Source: Paenibacillus humicola (lineage in GTDB: Bacteria > Bacillota > Bacilli > Paenibacillales > Paenibacillaceae). Taken from it: a stretch of 64,000 nt of DNA. Location: the NCBI RefSeq assembly GCF_028826105.1, contig NZ_JAQGPL010000001.1, positions 2,134,501 through 2,198,500 on the forward strand, read 5' to 3'. Numbering within the stretch: position 1 is the stretch's first letter; each line of letters opens with the position of its first letter. The translations under genes and the position numbers were made by a program. Positions 44,755 through 53,604 of this stretch are shown piece after piece. The notes under the pieces were generated by a model. That model did not search any database and was not told where the DNA came from. It was given only the letters and a program-made list of their open reading frames with translations.

Positions 44755-46338
44755 GGGCGGCGTATCGCCCGGACTTATAGCCGTGACTGTGACGGCGGGC
44801 ATGGCGGTCAAACGCTGCTCCAGCAGTTTGACGTTCCGAGCCAGCGAATCATAATCCGCCGGCTTCAGGTCAGGCGACTTCCGCATAGCGAGCAGCGACT
44901 GGGCCGGAACGACCTCGTAGCGAAAGACGCCGCCGCTTTCGTACCGGTGCACCCAGGTCGGAATCGGTTCCACCTGCCCGATGGCCGTTTTCCCGGTCCG
45001 ATTGTCTTTATGGACGGGAACTTTGAAAATGGCGCCATAGTCCTTCGTACTGCCGCGTTGATTGGATAAAAAATTGCCCATCGAATAAAGAATAAGCCCG
45101 CGGCGAACGGTTCCGTCCGGCTCCAGCACGTTGATCGTCTCGTACGGCTGGACGACATGCGGATGAGAGCCGGCAATAATGTCGGCGCCTGCCGCAATCA
45201 GCCTGCGGGCGAGCGTTTCCTGGGAGGCGCTCGGCATCGGATCGTATTCGATGCCGAAGTGGAGCGCCACCGTAATGAAATCCGCGCCGGCTGCGCGCAG
45301 CCGGCGAATATCCTGTACCATACGGCTCTCGTCGATCAGCGAGACCGCATAAGGCTGATTTTTGGGCAGCGGGATGCCGTTCGTGCCGTACGTATAGGCG
45401 AGCAGCCCCATCTTGATTCCGTTGCGCGTCACGATCGTCAGCTCATCCGCTTCCGCCTTGGAGCGAGCCGTCCCTTTCGTGATGAGCTTCTGTTTGCGCA
45501 GCGCGTCCAGCGTTCGGGCGATGCCTGCCGCGCCGCGGTCGAGCGCATGGTTGTTGGCGTTGGTGACGATGGTGAACCCGGCATTTTTCAGCGCGGCGGC
45601 GAGCTCGGTCGGCGCATTGAAACGGGGATACCCGGACAAGCCCAGCGCCTTGCCGCCGATCGGCGTCTCCAAATTGGCGAGCGTCCAGTCGCCCTGCTTC
45701 AAAATCGGACGGACCGGATCGAAATAGGGATCAAAATGATACGTATCCGTCTTTTTGTCGTAAGCGCCGGGCAGCTCCGGCGAATGCGCCATAATGTCGC
45801 CGACCGCCACCCAAACCGCGTCGCTTCCGCCGCCGGCCTGAGCGGGGTTCCGCCCCGCGCCGGCGTTTTGGCCCGTGCCGTCCGAGGTCGTGGAGGCGGG
45901 CCCGCCGCCGGCTTCGGAGCCGCTGCCTGCTGCGGGCCTACCGTTGGCATTGGAGCCTCTGCCTGTTGCGGAGCCGCCGTCGGCTTTGGAGCCGCCGTCG
46001 GCATTAGGGCCGCTGCCTGCTGCGGTACCGCCGCCCGTTGCGGGACTGCCGCCTGTTCCGGAACTGCCGCTTGCGGCTGTGTTCCCCGGATCTGCTGCGG
46101 AGGCGGATCCGCCATTGCCGGCGGCATCCGTCCCGCCGCCGTTCCCGCCTTCGTTCGCCGGCGGTGCGCCCGGCGAGACGCGTTCGGGAGCGCCGGCCTG
46201 GCCGCTTGGCCCGCCGTCAGACGTATTCGGCGCCGGTCCGGTTTGTCCGGCGCGCCCGCCGCCGTCCGCGCACCCGCCGAATAGAACGGCCGCCGCGAGC
46301 AGCAGCGCCGCCGGAAGGAGGAAACGGAAACGTCTCAT
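44749..46338 (-). CDS. CapA family lipoprotein (poly-gamma-glutamate synthesis PgsA-like)
   Basis: 529 residues. Residues 1-23 form a lipoprotein signal with lipobox FGGC (Cys23). Residues about 25-180 are a very long Gly/Ser/Ala/Asn linker, possibly a wall-spanning spacer. Residues about 185-500 are a CapA/PgsA metallophosphatase-like domain: VAVGDIMAHSPE, NLETPIGG, TNANNHALDRG, ALHFGIEYD and GSHPHVVQPYE with metal-type Asp/His residues. CapA proteins act outside the membrane in poly-gamma-glutamate or capsule formation, yet many stand alone with unknown roles; pgsBC are not present here. It overlaps the RluA gene by four bases. Confidence 0.88.
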   Translation of the reverse strand: MRRFRFLLPAALLLAAAVLFGGCADGGGRAGQTGPAPNTSDGGPSGQAGAPERVSPGAPPANEGGNGGGTDAAGNGGSASAADPGNTAASGSSGTGGSPATGGGTAAGSGPNADGGSKADGGSATGRGSNANGRPAAGSGSEAGGGPASTTSDGTGQNAGAGRNPAQAGGGSDAVWVAVGDIMAHSPELPGAYDKKTDTYHFDPYFDPVRPILKQGDWTLANLETPIGGKALGLSGYPRFNAPTELAAALKNAGFTIVTNANNHALDRGAAGIARTLDALRKQKLITKGTARSKAEADELTIVTRNGIKMGLLAYTYGTNGIPLPKNQPYAVSLIDESRMVQDIRRLRAAGADFITVALHFGIEYDPMPSASQETLARRLIAAGADIIAGSHPHVVQPYETINVLEPDGTVRRGLILYSMGNFLSNQRGSTKDYGAIFKVPVHKDNRTGKTAIGQVEPIPTWVHRYESGGVFRYEVVPAQSLLAMRKSPDLKPADYDSLARNVKLLEQRLTAMPAVTVTAISPGDTPPK

Positions 46339-47087
46339 GTCAGCCGTTCCTCGCCTGTAAGCGCCAGCGCCCGCTCAAAGTCGTCCGGTTCGAAGCGGGC
46401 CCATTCTCCGGCTTGGGGCGGAAGCGACCGGAAAGCCAGCCATTCCTTCGATACCGGATGCGGGACGCCGACGCAGACAGACCACAGTGCAATATCGCGT
46501 TCGCCTTCGGCGGCGGGAGCGCCGTATTTGCGGTCGCCCGCGAGCGGGCAGCCGATATGCGACAATTGTGCGCGGATCTGGTGCGGCCGGCCGGTATGTA
46601 AACGAACTGCGATCAGCGAGCAGGGCTTGCGGACCTTCACGACGGTATAGTCCAGCAGCGCCTCCTTGGCGTCCGCGGCCGGACGCTCGTGGACGGTCAC
46701 GATATTGCGTGCGGCGTCTTTGCGCAGATAATGCTTCAAAGCGCCCTCGGGCGCCGCAGGGGCGCCGAGCGCGACGGCAAGGTACCATTTGCCGAAAGCG
46801 CGGCTGCGCACCGATTCCGACAGCCGCGAAGCGGCTTTGGACGTTTTGGCGAACAGCATCGCGCCGCCCACCGGCCGGTCGAGACGATGGACGAGCCCGA
46901 CGAATACATTGCCGGGCTTCGAATAGCGGCGTTTCAAATCTGCCTTGAGCCAGGTGACCATGTCCGGCTCGCCGGTGTCATCCGCCTGCGAAAGCATGCC
47001 GGGCGGCTTGACGACGGCGAGGAGATGATTGTCCTCGTACAGCACCTCCGGCTGTTCGTCATAAACCGGCCGTTGTCCGCCGGCCAC
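46335..47087 (-). CDS. RluA family RNA pseudouridine synthase
   Basis: 250 residues, GTG start at 47087 directly after the stop of the methyltransferase gene, with GGAGGCGG within that gene's end. Motifs: ILYEDNHLLAVVKPPG-type opening (VLYEDNHLLAVVKPPGM), the catalytic Asp in VHRLDRPVGG near residue 68, LHTGRPHQIRAQL and CPLAGDRKYG. No S4 domain is present. It isomerises uridine in rRNA or tRNA; the exact site is not predictable. It is translationally linked with the methyltransferase upstream and CapA downstream. Confidence 0.92.
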   Translation of the reverse strand: MAGGQRPVYDEQPEVLYEDNHLLAVVKPPGMLSQADDTGEPDMVTWLKADLKRRYSKPGNVFVGLVHRLDRPVGGAMLFAKTSKAASRLSESVRSRAFGKWYLAVALGAPAAPEGALKHYLRKDAARNIVTVHERPAADAKEALLDYTVVKVRKPCSLIAVRLHTGRPHQIRAQLSHIGCPLAGDRKYGAPAAEGERDIALWSVCVGVPHPVSKEWLAFRSLPPQAGEWARFEPDDFERALALTGEERLT

Positions 47088-47957
47088 TTATTCCGCCTCC
47101 CAGCGGCCCAATATGCCGCAGGGGAGCGTCAGGCCGGAAGCGGTAATCGGCAGGCCGATTTCGCCGCTGCTGATCCTGCCGCCGTGCCTGCGTCCGACCG
47201 TCAAATGAAGCAGATTGTGCAGCACTGCAGGCGAAAGGCCGGTCGTATACGAATTGACGAGCATGAAAAGCGGATCCGGCGACAAAATCGTCGTGCAGAA
47301 ATCGAGGAAGGGGAACAGGTTCTGCTCAAGCTTCCACATTTCCCCGTTCGGCCCGCGTCCGTAAGACGGCGGATCCATAATGATGGCGTCGTACTGGCGT
47401 CCGCGCCGCTGCTCGCGCTGGACGAATTTGAACACGTCATCGGTAATATAACGGATCGTACGATTTTCGAGGCCGGAGAGCTCGGCGTTCTCCTTCGCCC
47501 ATTGAACCATGCCTTTTGCCGCATCCACGTGGCAGACCTCCGCACCGGCCGCCGCGGCAGCGACGGTCGCGCCGCCCGTATAGGCGAACAGGTTAAGCAC
47601 GCGGACCGGCCGCCCGGCGCTGCGGATCTTGTCCATCATCCAGCTCCAGTTGACGGCCTGCTCAGGGAAGAGGCCGGTATGCTTGAAGTTGGTGGGGCGG
47701 ATATGGAATTTCAGCTCGCCGCCGTACGACACCGTCCAGCGCTCGGGCATTTTCGTGCGGAATTCCCACTCGCCGCCGCCCGAAGTGCTGCGGTGGTAAT
47801 GACCGTCGGCGCTTGTCCATACTCCGCGCTCGCTTTCGATCGGCCAGATGATTTGCGGGTCCGGGCGGCGCAGTACGAACCGCCCCCACCGTTCGAGCTT
47901 TTCTCCTCCTCCCGTATCGAGCAGCTCGTAGTCGTTCCATTGATCAGCGATGTACAT
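47088..47957 (-). CDS. RlmI-like SAM-dependent rRNA methyltransferase
   Basis: 289 residues from MYIADQWNDYEL, ATG at 47957 with AAGGAA upstream. Class I methyltransferase: motif I LNLFAYTGGATVAAA near residue 118, CHVDAAKGMVQWAKENAELSGL, and the catalytic DPPSYGRG near residue 188, as in the RlmI/RlmL-like m5C or m2G enzymes. It lacks an N-terminal PUA domain. It overlaps the response regulator by 14 bases and directly precedes the RluA synthase, so two RNA-modifying enzymes sit behind a signalling gene. Confidence 0.85.
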   Translation of the reverse strand: MYIADQWNDYELLDTGGGEKLERWGRFVLRRPDPQIIWPIESERGVWTSADGHYHRSTSGGGEWEFRTKMPERWTVSYGGELKFHIRPTNFKHTGLFPEQAVNWSWMMDKIRSAGRPVRVLNLFAYTGGATVAAAAAGAEVCHVDAAKGMVQWAKENAELSGLENRTIRYITDDVFKFVQREQRRGRQYDAIIMDPPSYGRGPNGEMWKLEQNLFPFLDFCTTILSPDPLFMLVNSYTTGLSPAVLHNLLHLTVGRRHGGRISSGEIGLPITASGLTLPCGILGRWEAE

Positions 47958-48672
47958 GCGTGTTTCCTTCCTTGGCGTTGAATTTGTAACCTACGCCGCG
48001 CACCGTTACAACATAGACGGGATTGGCGGGATCGGGCTCGATTTTTTTGCGCAGATTGCTGATATGCACCATGAGCGTACGCGTATCGCCCATGCTGTCG
48101 TGGCCCCATACGGTATGGTACAGGTCGTCCAGCGCATAGGCGCGGTTCGGCGACTGCGCCAATTGGACGAGCAGGTCGAACTCCTTCGCCGACAGCGCTG
48201 CTTCCTTCCCTCCGGCAATCACCGTCCGGGAAGGCAGATCGATCGTAAGGCCGTCGAACGTCAGCCGCTCTCCGGCTTCCCGGCCCGCCTGCCGCTGTTC
48301 GTTGGCCTGCTGCCTGCGCAGATGAGCCTTGACGCGGGCGACCAGCTGGCTCGGGCTGAACGGCTTGGTGATATAATCGTCGCCGCCGACCGCCAGACCG
48401 TGTATAATGTCGGTATCGTCGTCTTTGCAGCTGATAAACAGGACCGGCACGTCGGAAAAGGCGCGAATCCGCTTGCACACTTCGATGCCGTCCAGGCTTT
48501 TCAGCAGAATATCCAGGATGATCAAATCGGGCTGCAGCCGTTCCGCGAGCACGATCGCTTCTTCGCCGTCCCCGGTCATGTGGACGTCATAGCTTTCGCG
48601 TTCCAAATATAACGAAATCAGCTCGGTAATATCGGGCTCATCATCAACGACCAATATTGTGCTGCCGTTCAT
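47944..48672 (-). CDS. OmpR/PhoB-family response regulator
   Basis: 242 residues starting MNGSTILVVDDEP, with GAGGGGAA upstream. Receiver domain: acidic pocket Asp10/Asp11, phosphorylation site Asp54 (LIILDILL), and Lys in FISCKDDDTD. C-terminal winged helix from about residue 135: SAKEFDLLVQLAQSPNRAYALDDLY, then GDTRTLMVHISNLRKKI and VRGVGYKF. The cognate sensor is probably the divergent kinase starting 72 bases away. It is cotranscribed with the methyltransferase, RluA and CapA genes. Confidence 0.94.
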   Translation of the reverse strand: MNGSTILVVDDEPDITELISLYLERESYDVHMTGDGEEAIVLAERLQPDLIILDILLKSLDGIEVCKRIRAFSDVPVLFISCKDDDTDIIHGLAVGGDDYITKPFSPSQLVARVKAHLRRQQANEQRQAGREAGERLTFDGLTIDLPSRTVIAGGKEAALSAKEFDLLVQLAQSPNRAYALDDLYHTVWGHDSMGDTRTLMVHISNLRKKIEPDPANPVYVVTVRGVGYKFNAKEGNTHVHR

Positions 48673-48743
48673 TTTTTTCCCCTCGCTTCCCCGACTATTA
48701 TATCGTTTTGGGGGACCGATGGGCAATTCGCGTTTTTGGGGAG

Positions 48744-50834
48744 GTGCGGACCATACGCCGCAGAATCGTATTCGTTGCCTATATCGGCTTGTTTGCCTGG
48801 CTGCTGGCCGGCTGCTCGCAGACGAGCGAGCCGGTTCTGCCGAAAGCGCAGCAGGGCGTTCTCGATCTGCGCCAATGGTCGTTCCAAAATGACGGCAGCG
48901 TGCCGCTCGAAGGCGAATGGACATTCTATACAAGCCGGCTGCTGCTGCCGGAGCAGGCGGCTCCCGCCGGCGACGGGCGCACCGTCCGGATGCCGGGCTC
49001 GTGGAACAGCGAGCCTGAAGCGTACGGCATCAAAGCGGGTGAGGGCTTCGGCACTTACCGGCTGACGGTGCTGGTCCGTCCGGATGAGCACGTGCTCGCG
49101 CTGCGCATTCCGAGCATTTTAAGCGCCTATAAGCTGTGGATCAACGGCGACCTGGTCGCTTCGGAAGGAGAGGTCGGGCAAAGCCGGGAGACGTCGAAGC
49201 CCGAGCAGTATCCCCGCATCGTTTCGTTCGGCGGGAAAACGGACAAGCTGGAGCTGACCATTCAGGTGTCCAATTTTTATCATCGCATCGGGGGAATGCG
49301 GACCGGTTTCCTTCTGGGCGAAAGCGACCCTGTCGTCGGCGGGCAGCTGCGGTCGACGGTGGAGAATATGATCATTCTCGGCAGCCTGTTTATCGTCGGG
49401 CTGTACCATGTCGGGCTGTACGCGTTCCGCCGGCGGGAGAGCTTCACCATCCATTTCGGCATGCTCTGCCTGCTTGTCGCGGCGCGCAACGGCGTGACCG
49501 GAGACGCTTATTTGATCCAGCTGTTCGACCTTCCCTGGGCGCCCGCGATCAAACTGGAATATTTGTCGTTTGCACTCAGCGCCGTCGCGGGCTTCATGTA
49601 CGTGTACCGGCTGTTTCCTTTGGAAGTGTCCAAGTGGGCGGCCAGAGCCGTCATCGGAATCGGCGTGGCGCTCAGCCTGTTCGTCCTAAGCTCCCCGTCC
49701 ATCGCATTTACCCGGATGCTGCCGCTGTTTCAGCTGTTCGTGCTGGGCGTCAGCCTCTATGCGCTTGCCGTGCTCGTTTTTGCCTGCATGCGCCGCAGGG
49801 ACGGCTCCTTCTTCGTGCTTACGGGCGTGGCCGTGTTTGTCGTCGCGATTTTGCACGATATTTTCCTGTATAACGAATGGTACGGTACGAAACAGATGGT
49901 GCCGCTCGGCTTGTTTTTTTTCATCCTGATGCAGTCGTTTATTATATCGAGCCGGTTTTCCAGCGCCTTGAACCGGGTGGAGACGGTGTCCAGCGAGCTG
50001 AGGGAGCTGAACGCGCACCTGGAGGAACGAATCGAGGAGCGGACGGAGACGCTGAGGCGCACGAACGAGACGCTGGAGCTGACCAACGCGGAGCTTGCGA
50101 AAATGGAAACGTCGCGCAGGCATTTGATGACCAATATATCGCACGATTTGCGGACCCCGATCACCCTGCTGCAGGGCTACCTGGAAGCGATGCGGGACGG
50201 GGTCGTCCGCACGGAGGAGCAGCAGCAGAAATATGTCCGGATGATGCTCGGCAAGGTCGGGGGCCTCAACCGGCTGATCGGCGATTTGTTCGAGCTTGCG
50301 AAGCTGGAAGCCGGACAATTTCAGTTCGATTTTATGCCCATCTCGGCGAAAAAATGGATGGAGCGGCTGTGCGATCAATACGAAATCGACGTGAGAAGCG
50401 CGGGAATCGCATTCGATTGCACCTTCCGGAGCGGAAACGGGCCGGCGGCGCCGATCGGGCCGCAGGCTGTCGTGCTGCGGCTCGATCTTGCCCGGATGGA
50501 TCGGGTTATCGCCAATCTGGTCTATAATGCGGTCAAGCATACGAAGGCGGGAGGAAAAATAACGCTTTCATTTGCGTACGAGCGGCAGACCGGCCGAATT
50601 ACGCTGCGGATCGACGATACCGGCAGCGGGATCGAGGCGGAGCATCTTCCTTATATTTTCGACCGGTTCTACATGAAGGACAGATCGCGCAACTCGGCGC
50701 AGGGCGGCAGCGGCCTGGGGCTGGCCATCGCAAAAGAAATCGTGGAAGCGCACGGAGGGACAATCGGCGCGGATAGCATTCCCGGCGAGGGCACGTCCAT
50801 CCGGATCGTGCTGCCTGCCAAATTGACGCTTTAA
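48744..50834 (+). CDS. 7TM sensor histidine kinase (7TMR-DISM type)
   Basis: About 696 residues. The start is uncertain: GTG at 48744 is taken, though GGGGAG abuts it; TTG at 48708 is an alternative, and ATA at 48753 would have ideal spacing. The N-terminus has a hydrophobic segment ending in LAGC, a lipobox-like motif. An extracellular jelly-roll domain (about residues 30-205, 7TMR-DISMED2-like) is followed by seven membrane helices (about 210-410), a coiled coil (ERIEERTETLRRTNETLELT), HisKA with NISHDLRTPITLLQGY, and an HATPase (NLVYNAVKHT, DDTGSGI, GGSGLGLAIAKEIVEAHGG). Partner of the divergent response regulator. Confidence 0.9.
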   Translation: MRTIRRRIVFVAYIGLFAWLLAGCSQTSEPVLPKAQQGVLDLRQWSFQNDGSVPLEGEWTFYTSRLLLPEQAAPAGDGRTVRMPGSWNSEPEAYGIKAGEGFGTYRLTVLVRPDEHVLALRIPSILSAYKLWINGDLVASEGEVGQSRETSKPEQYPRIVSFGGKTDKLELTIQVSNFYHRIGGMRTGFLLGESDPVVGGQLRSTVENMIILGSLFIVGLYHVGLYAFRRRESFTIHFGMLCLLVAARNGVTGDAYLIQLFDLPWAPAIKLEYLSFALSAVAGFMYVYRLFPLEVSKWAARAVIGIGVALSLFVLSSPSIAFTRMLPLFQLFVLGVSLYALAVLVFACMRRRDGSFFVLTGVAVFVVAILHDIFLYNEWYGTKQMVPLGLFFFILMQSFIISSRFSSALNRVETVSSELRELNAHLEERIEERTETLRRTNETLELTNAELAKMETSRRHLMTNISHDLRTPITLLQGYLEAMRDGVVRTEEQQQKYVRMMLGKVGGLNRLIGDLFELAKLEAGQFQFDFMPISAKKWMERLCDQYEIDVRSAGIAFDCTFRSGNGPAAPIGPQAVVLRLDLARMDRVIANLVYNAVKHTKAGGKITLSFAYERQTGRITLRIDDTGSGIEAEHLPYIFDRFYMKDRSRNSAQGGSGLGLAIAKEIVEAHGGTIGADSIPGEGTSIRIVLPAKLTL

Positions 50835-51160
50835 ATCGTTTCGCTCTGCTTGATGACGGCCATCATTTTGTCGATGGACTGCTTACGCTTATCCTGATCC
50901 ATGCTGTTCAGAAGCCGGATCATTTCGATCGCCTCCGGCGACACGTGCGTTTCGGTTCTCGTTTGATCGCCGCCGATGATATAGTCGAGCGAAACGCCGA
51001 ATAAAGCGGCCAGCTTTTTCAGCGTTTCATAAACCGGCTGCCGGTTATTGATTTCATAATGACTGTAAGCGGAACGGGTTATACCGATCTGCCGGGCGAC
51101 TTCTTCCTGGGACAGGTTCATCTTCAGTCTGAGCTCTCTCAGACGGTCTCCCATTGTCAT
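50831..51160 (-). CDS. XRE-family helix-turn-helix regulator
   Basis: 109 residues, ATG at 51160 with GAAGGAGA upstream. Residues 5-60 form the Cro/C1-type helix-turn-helix (MNLSQEEVARQIGITRSAYSHYEINNRQP), followed by a helical tail with PEAIEMIRLLNSMDQDKRK, similar in shape to SinR/SlrR-like regulators. Its promoter contains a palindromic operator, so autoregulation is likely. Its final bases overlap the kinase gene's end by four. It may have phage ancestry, but nothing else phage-like is nearby. Confidence 0.9.
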   Translation of the reverse strand: MTMGDRLRELRLKMNLSQEEVARQIGITRSAYSHYEINNRQPVYETLKKLAALFGVSLDYIIGGDQTRTETHVSPEAIEMIRLLNSMDQDKRKQSIDKMMAVIKQSETI

Positions 51161-51233
51161 TTAAATTCTCCTTCAGTGAAAATACGGAATCGTACGTGCG
51201 CCGGCGGCAAGGAACCCGGCGTGCACTACCCTT

Positions 51234-51263
51234 AATTTATGATACAAAACGTATCAGTGTCAA
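51234..51263 (-). promoter_or_regulatory. Promoter with internal operator for the XRE gene
   Basis: Minus strand: -35 TTGACA (51263-51258), 18-base spacer, -10 TAAATT (51239-51234). The spacer holds the perfect palindrome GATACGTTTTGTATC (51255-51241), an ideal position for repressor binding. Confidence 0.72.
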
Positions 51264-51306
51264 GGGTGTAGACGAAAAATAGAACGAGAAAAGCGAGGCG
51301 GGACGC

Positions 51307-51498
51307 GTGATTTTACGTTTTGAGTGCGAATGCGGAAACGAAGTCGGCTTTCATCTCATGGGCGACCGGGACGAGCACGGCCGGTATTGGCTCGACGTCG
51401 AGGACGACGACCGGCTGGCGGTGCTGAGCGGGGAGGGCGGCTCGCTGCTGAAGTGCGCGTTTTGCGGTACCGTTTACCGGCTGCAGACGACGGACTAA
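51307..51498 (+). CDS. Small zinc-ribbon-like protein of unknown function
   Basis: 63 residues, GTG start at 51307, GAGGCGGGA upstream. Cys8 and Cys10 (CEC) and Cys50-x2-Cys53 (CAFC) suggest a four-Cys zinc site bridging an acidic central strand-rich part (YWLDVEDDDRLAV). The closing GTVYRLQTTD resembles rubredoxin-like or zinc-ribbon termini. It lies between the XRE promoter and a two-component operon and is likely monocistronic. The family is not recognised. Confidence 0.72.
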   Translation: MILRFECECGNEVGFHLMGDRDEHGRYWLDVEDDDRLAVLSGEGGSLLKCAFCGTVYRLQTTD

Positions 51499-51599
51499 AC
51501 GGTTGGATGCGCTTTGCACAGCTGGCAAACCGGCCCTGGGGTGTATTCATTTTCCAACCTGTTGTAAAATGAAACCATGGAACGGGAGGGGGCGCGGGC

Positions 51600-52277
51600 T
51601 TGGGAAAAATCAGAGTTCTGATCGCGGACGACAATTCCTTTATTCGCGAAGGGATGAAAATCATCCTGAACAGTTTCGGCGATTTCGAGGTGCTCGCGAC
51701 GGTATGCGACGGCAAAGAGGCGGTTGATTACTGCCGCAGCCACGAGGTCGACGTCGCGCTGCTCGATGTGCGGATGCCGAACATGAACGGCGTTGAAGCA
51801 GTGCGGGCGCTTACGGCGGAAACGGCGGTCAAGCCGCTTATTTTGACGACGTTTGACGACGACGAATTCATTGTCGACGCGGTCAGGTACGGCGCCAAGG
51901 GATACCTGCTTAAAAACACCGATCCGGAACGGATCCGCGACGCGATCAGAAGCGTGTACAACGGTCAAAGCGTGCTGCAGGACGAAGTGCTCGACAAAAT
52001 CAAGTCGACGCTTATCCCCGACCGAAAACCGGCCGCTTCGCAGGCCGGCGAGCCGCCGATCGACCGGAGCCTCTTCACCGACCGGGAGCTGGACATTATG
52101 GCGCTGATCGCAAAGGGCTTATCCAACAAGGAAATTTCGAAACGCCTGTTTATTTCGGAAGGCACGACCGCCAATTATATCACATCGGTGCTGAATAAAA
52201 CCGGGCTGGAGCATCGGACGCAGATCGCCATCTATTATCTTACCGGCTCGACGGGCGGCGACCGTCCAAGCGAATAA
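51600..52277 (+). CDS. NarL/LuxR-type response regulator (LnrK-like)
   Basis: 225 residues, TTG start at 51600 with GGGAGGGGG upstream. Receiver domain: Asp10/Asp11, phosphorylation site Asp56 (ALLDVRMPN), Lys in YLLKNTDPE region. C-terminal LuxR helix-turn-helix: LFTDRELDIMALIAKGLSNKEI...EGTTANYITSVLNKTGL. It is followed by a HisKA_3 kinase and an ABC ATPase with two permeases. This gene set and order resemble B. subtilis LnrJKLMN (YfiJKLMN), which senses and exports linearmycin-type polyenes. Here the regulator precedes the kinase. Confidence 0.9.
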   Translation: MGKIRVLIADDNSFIREGMKIILNSFGDFEVLATVCDGKEAVDYCRSHEVDVALLDVRMPNMNGVEAVRALTAETAVKPLILTTFDDDEFIVDAVRYGAKGYLLKNTDPERIRDAIRSVYNGQSVLQDEVLDKIKSTLIPDRKPAASQAGEPPIDRSLFTDRELDIMALIAKGLSNKEISKRLFISEGTTANYITSVLNKTGLEHRTQIAIYYLTGSTGGDRPSE

Positions 52278-52287
52278 AGGAGGCGTC

Positions 52288-53481
52288 ATGGAAGGGTGGG
52301 CCATCAGCTACAAGGCGGTGCTGCTTCTGTATGTCTTCGGCGCCGCTTTTTTTGACGGCGGGCATACTGCGGGGCAAGAGCTGGAGCTGCTTTCCTTTCT
52401 CCTGTATGTATGCTTGAATATCGCCGTTTATATTTGGAGAGGAAAACGTCCGAAGCAGGCGATGATCGGGCTGTCGATCGCGCTGGCTGCGCTTTGCGCC
52501 TCCAGTTTGCATCCGCTGTTCGCTCTGCTGCTTCCGTTTAATATCTATGAACTCGCGGCCTTTCATATCAAGCGAGGCAGGCTGCTGATCCCGCTGGCTC
52601 TGCTGCCGGCCCTGTTTATTACCCGCCCGCTGCTGCTGCAGTACGGGTTCGCAGCCGTCTCGGGTTATCTGCTGTTTGCCATGATGCGGCTGTTTGCGGC
52701 CCGGTTCGCCAAATTTGAGCAGTCGCAGGAGACGATGCGCGCCGACATCCAGCGGCTTTCGCAGGTGCTGAACGAAAATGAGGAATATCTCAAGCAGTCG
52801 GATTATACCGCGCGTCTGGAGGAACGGAACCGGCTGTCCCAGCAAATCCATGATCAGGTCGGGCATGCGATGTCCGGCGCGCTCATCCAGATGGAAGCGT
52901 CGAAACGGCTGCTCGCGAGCAATGCCGAACAGGCATCGCAGCTGCTTCAAAATGCGATCGCGATTTCCAAGGATGGCATCGAGAGCATCAGGCAGACGCT
53001 CAAAAGCACGAAGCCACCGATCGAACAGCTGGGCATCAACCGGCTGCGGCTGGCGATCGACGAATTCACCGGCACGCACGGCTTGGCCGCATCGCTGACG
53101 CATAGCGGAGATTTGGACGCCATTACGCCGCTGCAGTGGAAAATCATCCAGGAGAATATGGCCGAGGCGATGACCAATGCCGTAAAATACGCCGGCGCCA
53201 CCCGCATCGAGGCGGACGTGACGGTGCTGAATACGTTCATCAAGGCGGTCGTTGCCGACAACGGCAAAGGCGCGGCAAAGGTGGTCAAGGGCCTGGGCAT
53301 CATCGGCATGGAAGAGCGCGCGGCCGCCGTCAACGGTACGGTCATCGTCGACGGCACGCGCGGCTTCAGCGTGACGACGCTGATTCCGTATCGCCGGCTG
53401 CCGACGCCCAGTCCCGAACGGCCGAACGATCAGCCTGCCAAGCGTGAGCATGCCCTGGGGGAGGGCGTGAATGAAACGTAA
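52288..53481 (+). CDS. HisKA_3 sensor histidine kinase (LnrJ-like)
   Basis: 397 residues, ATG at 52288 with AAAGGAGG upstream. The N-terminal 150 residues hold about five to six closely packed membrane helices with short loops, the intramembrane-sensing layout. A coiled coil is followed by the HisKA_3 phosphorylation site His188 (LSQQIHDQVGH). The ATPase part has NMAEAMTNAVKYAGAT, VVADNGKGAAK and GLGIIGMEERAAAV. It lies 10 bases after its regulator gene. By analogy it may sense membrane-active polyenes, not proven here. Confidence 0.88.
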   Translation: MEGWAISYKAVLLLYVFGAAFFDGGHTAGQELELLSFLLYVCLNIAVYIWRGKRPKQAMIGLSIALAALCASSLHPLFALLLPFNIYELAAFHIKRGRLLIPLALLPALFITRPLLLQYGFAAVSGYLLFAMMRLFAARFAKFEQSQETMRADIQRLSQVLNENEEYLKQSDYTARLEERNRLSQQIHDQVGHAMSGALIQMEASKRLLASNAEQASQLLQNAIAISKDGIESIRQTLKSTKPPIEQLGINRLRLAIDEFTGTHGLAASLTHSGDLDAITPLQWKIIQENMAEAMTNAVKYAGATRIEADVTVLNTFIKAVVADNGKGAAKVVKGLGIIGMEERAAAVNGTVIVDGTRGFSVTTLIPYRRLPTPSPERPNDQPAKREHALGEGVNET

Positions 53482-53516
53482 GGCGAGCATGAAAAAACAT
53501 GAATTTTCTCATAGCC

Positions 53517-53558
53517 AAAGGATGAATTTATGCACTGACGTAAGGGCGTCCTTTTTTT
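53517..53558 (+). terminator. Possible terminator or attenuator before the ABC genes
   Basis: AAAGGA (53517-53522) can pair with TCCTTT, with an inner GACG/CGTC stem, followed by seven T residues. It would separate the two-component genes from the inducible ABC genes. Confidence 0.4.
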
Positions 53559-53604
53559 GTACACTGAGATCAGAATACGAGCTTGAGAGCGGGAGTGAAG
53601 CGGA

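Noticed and set aside
50831..51300. Prophage remnant around the XRE gene
   Set aside because: The regulator is phage-like in type, but no integrase, structural or attachment sequence was seen nearby.
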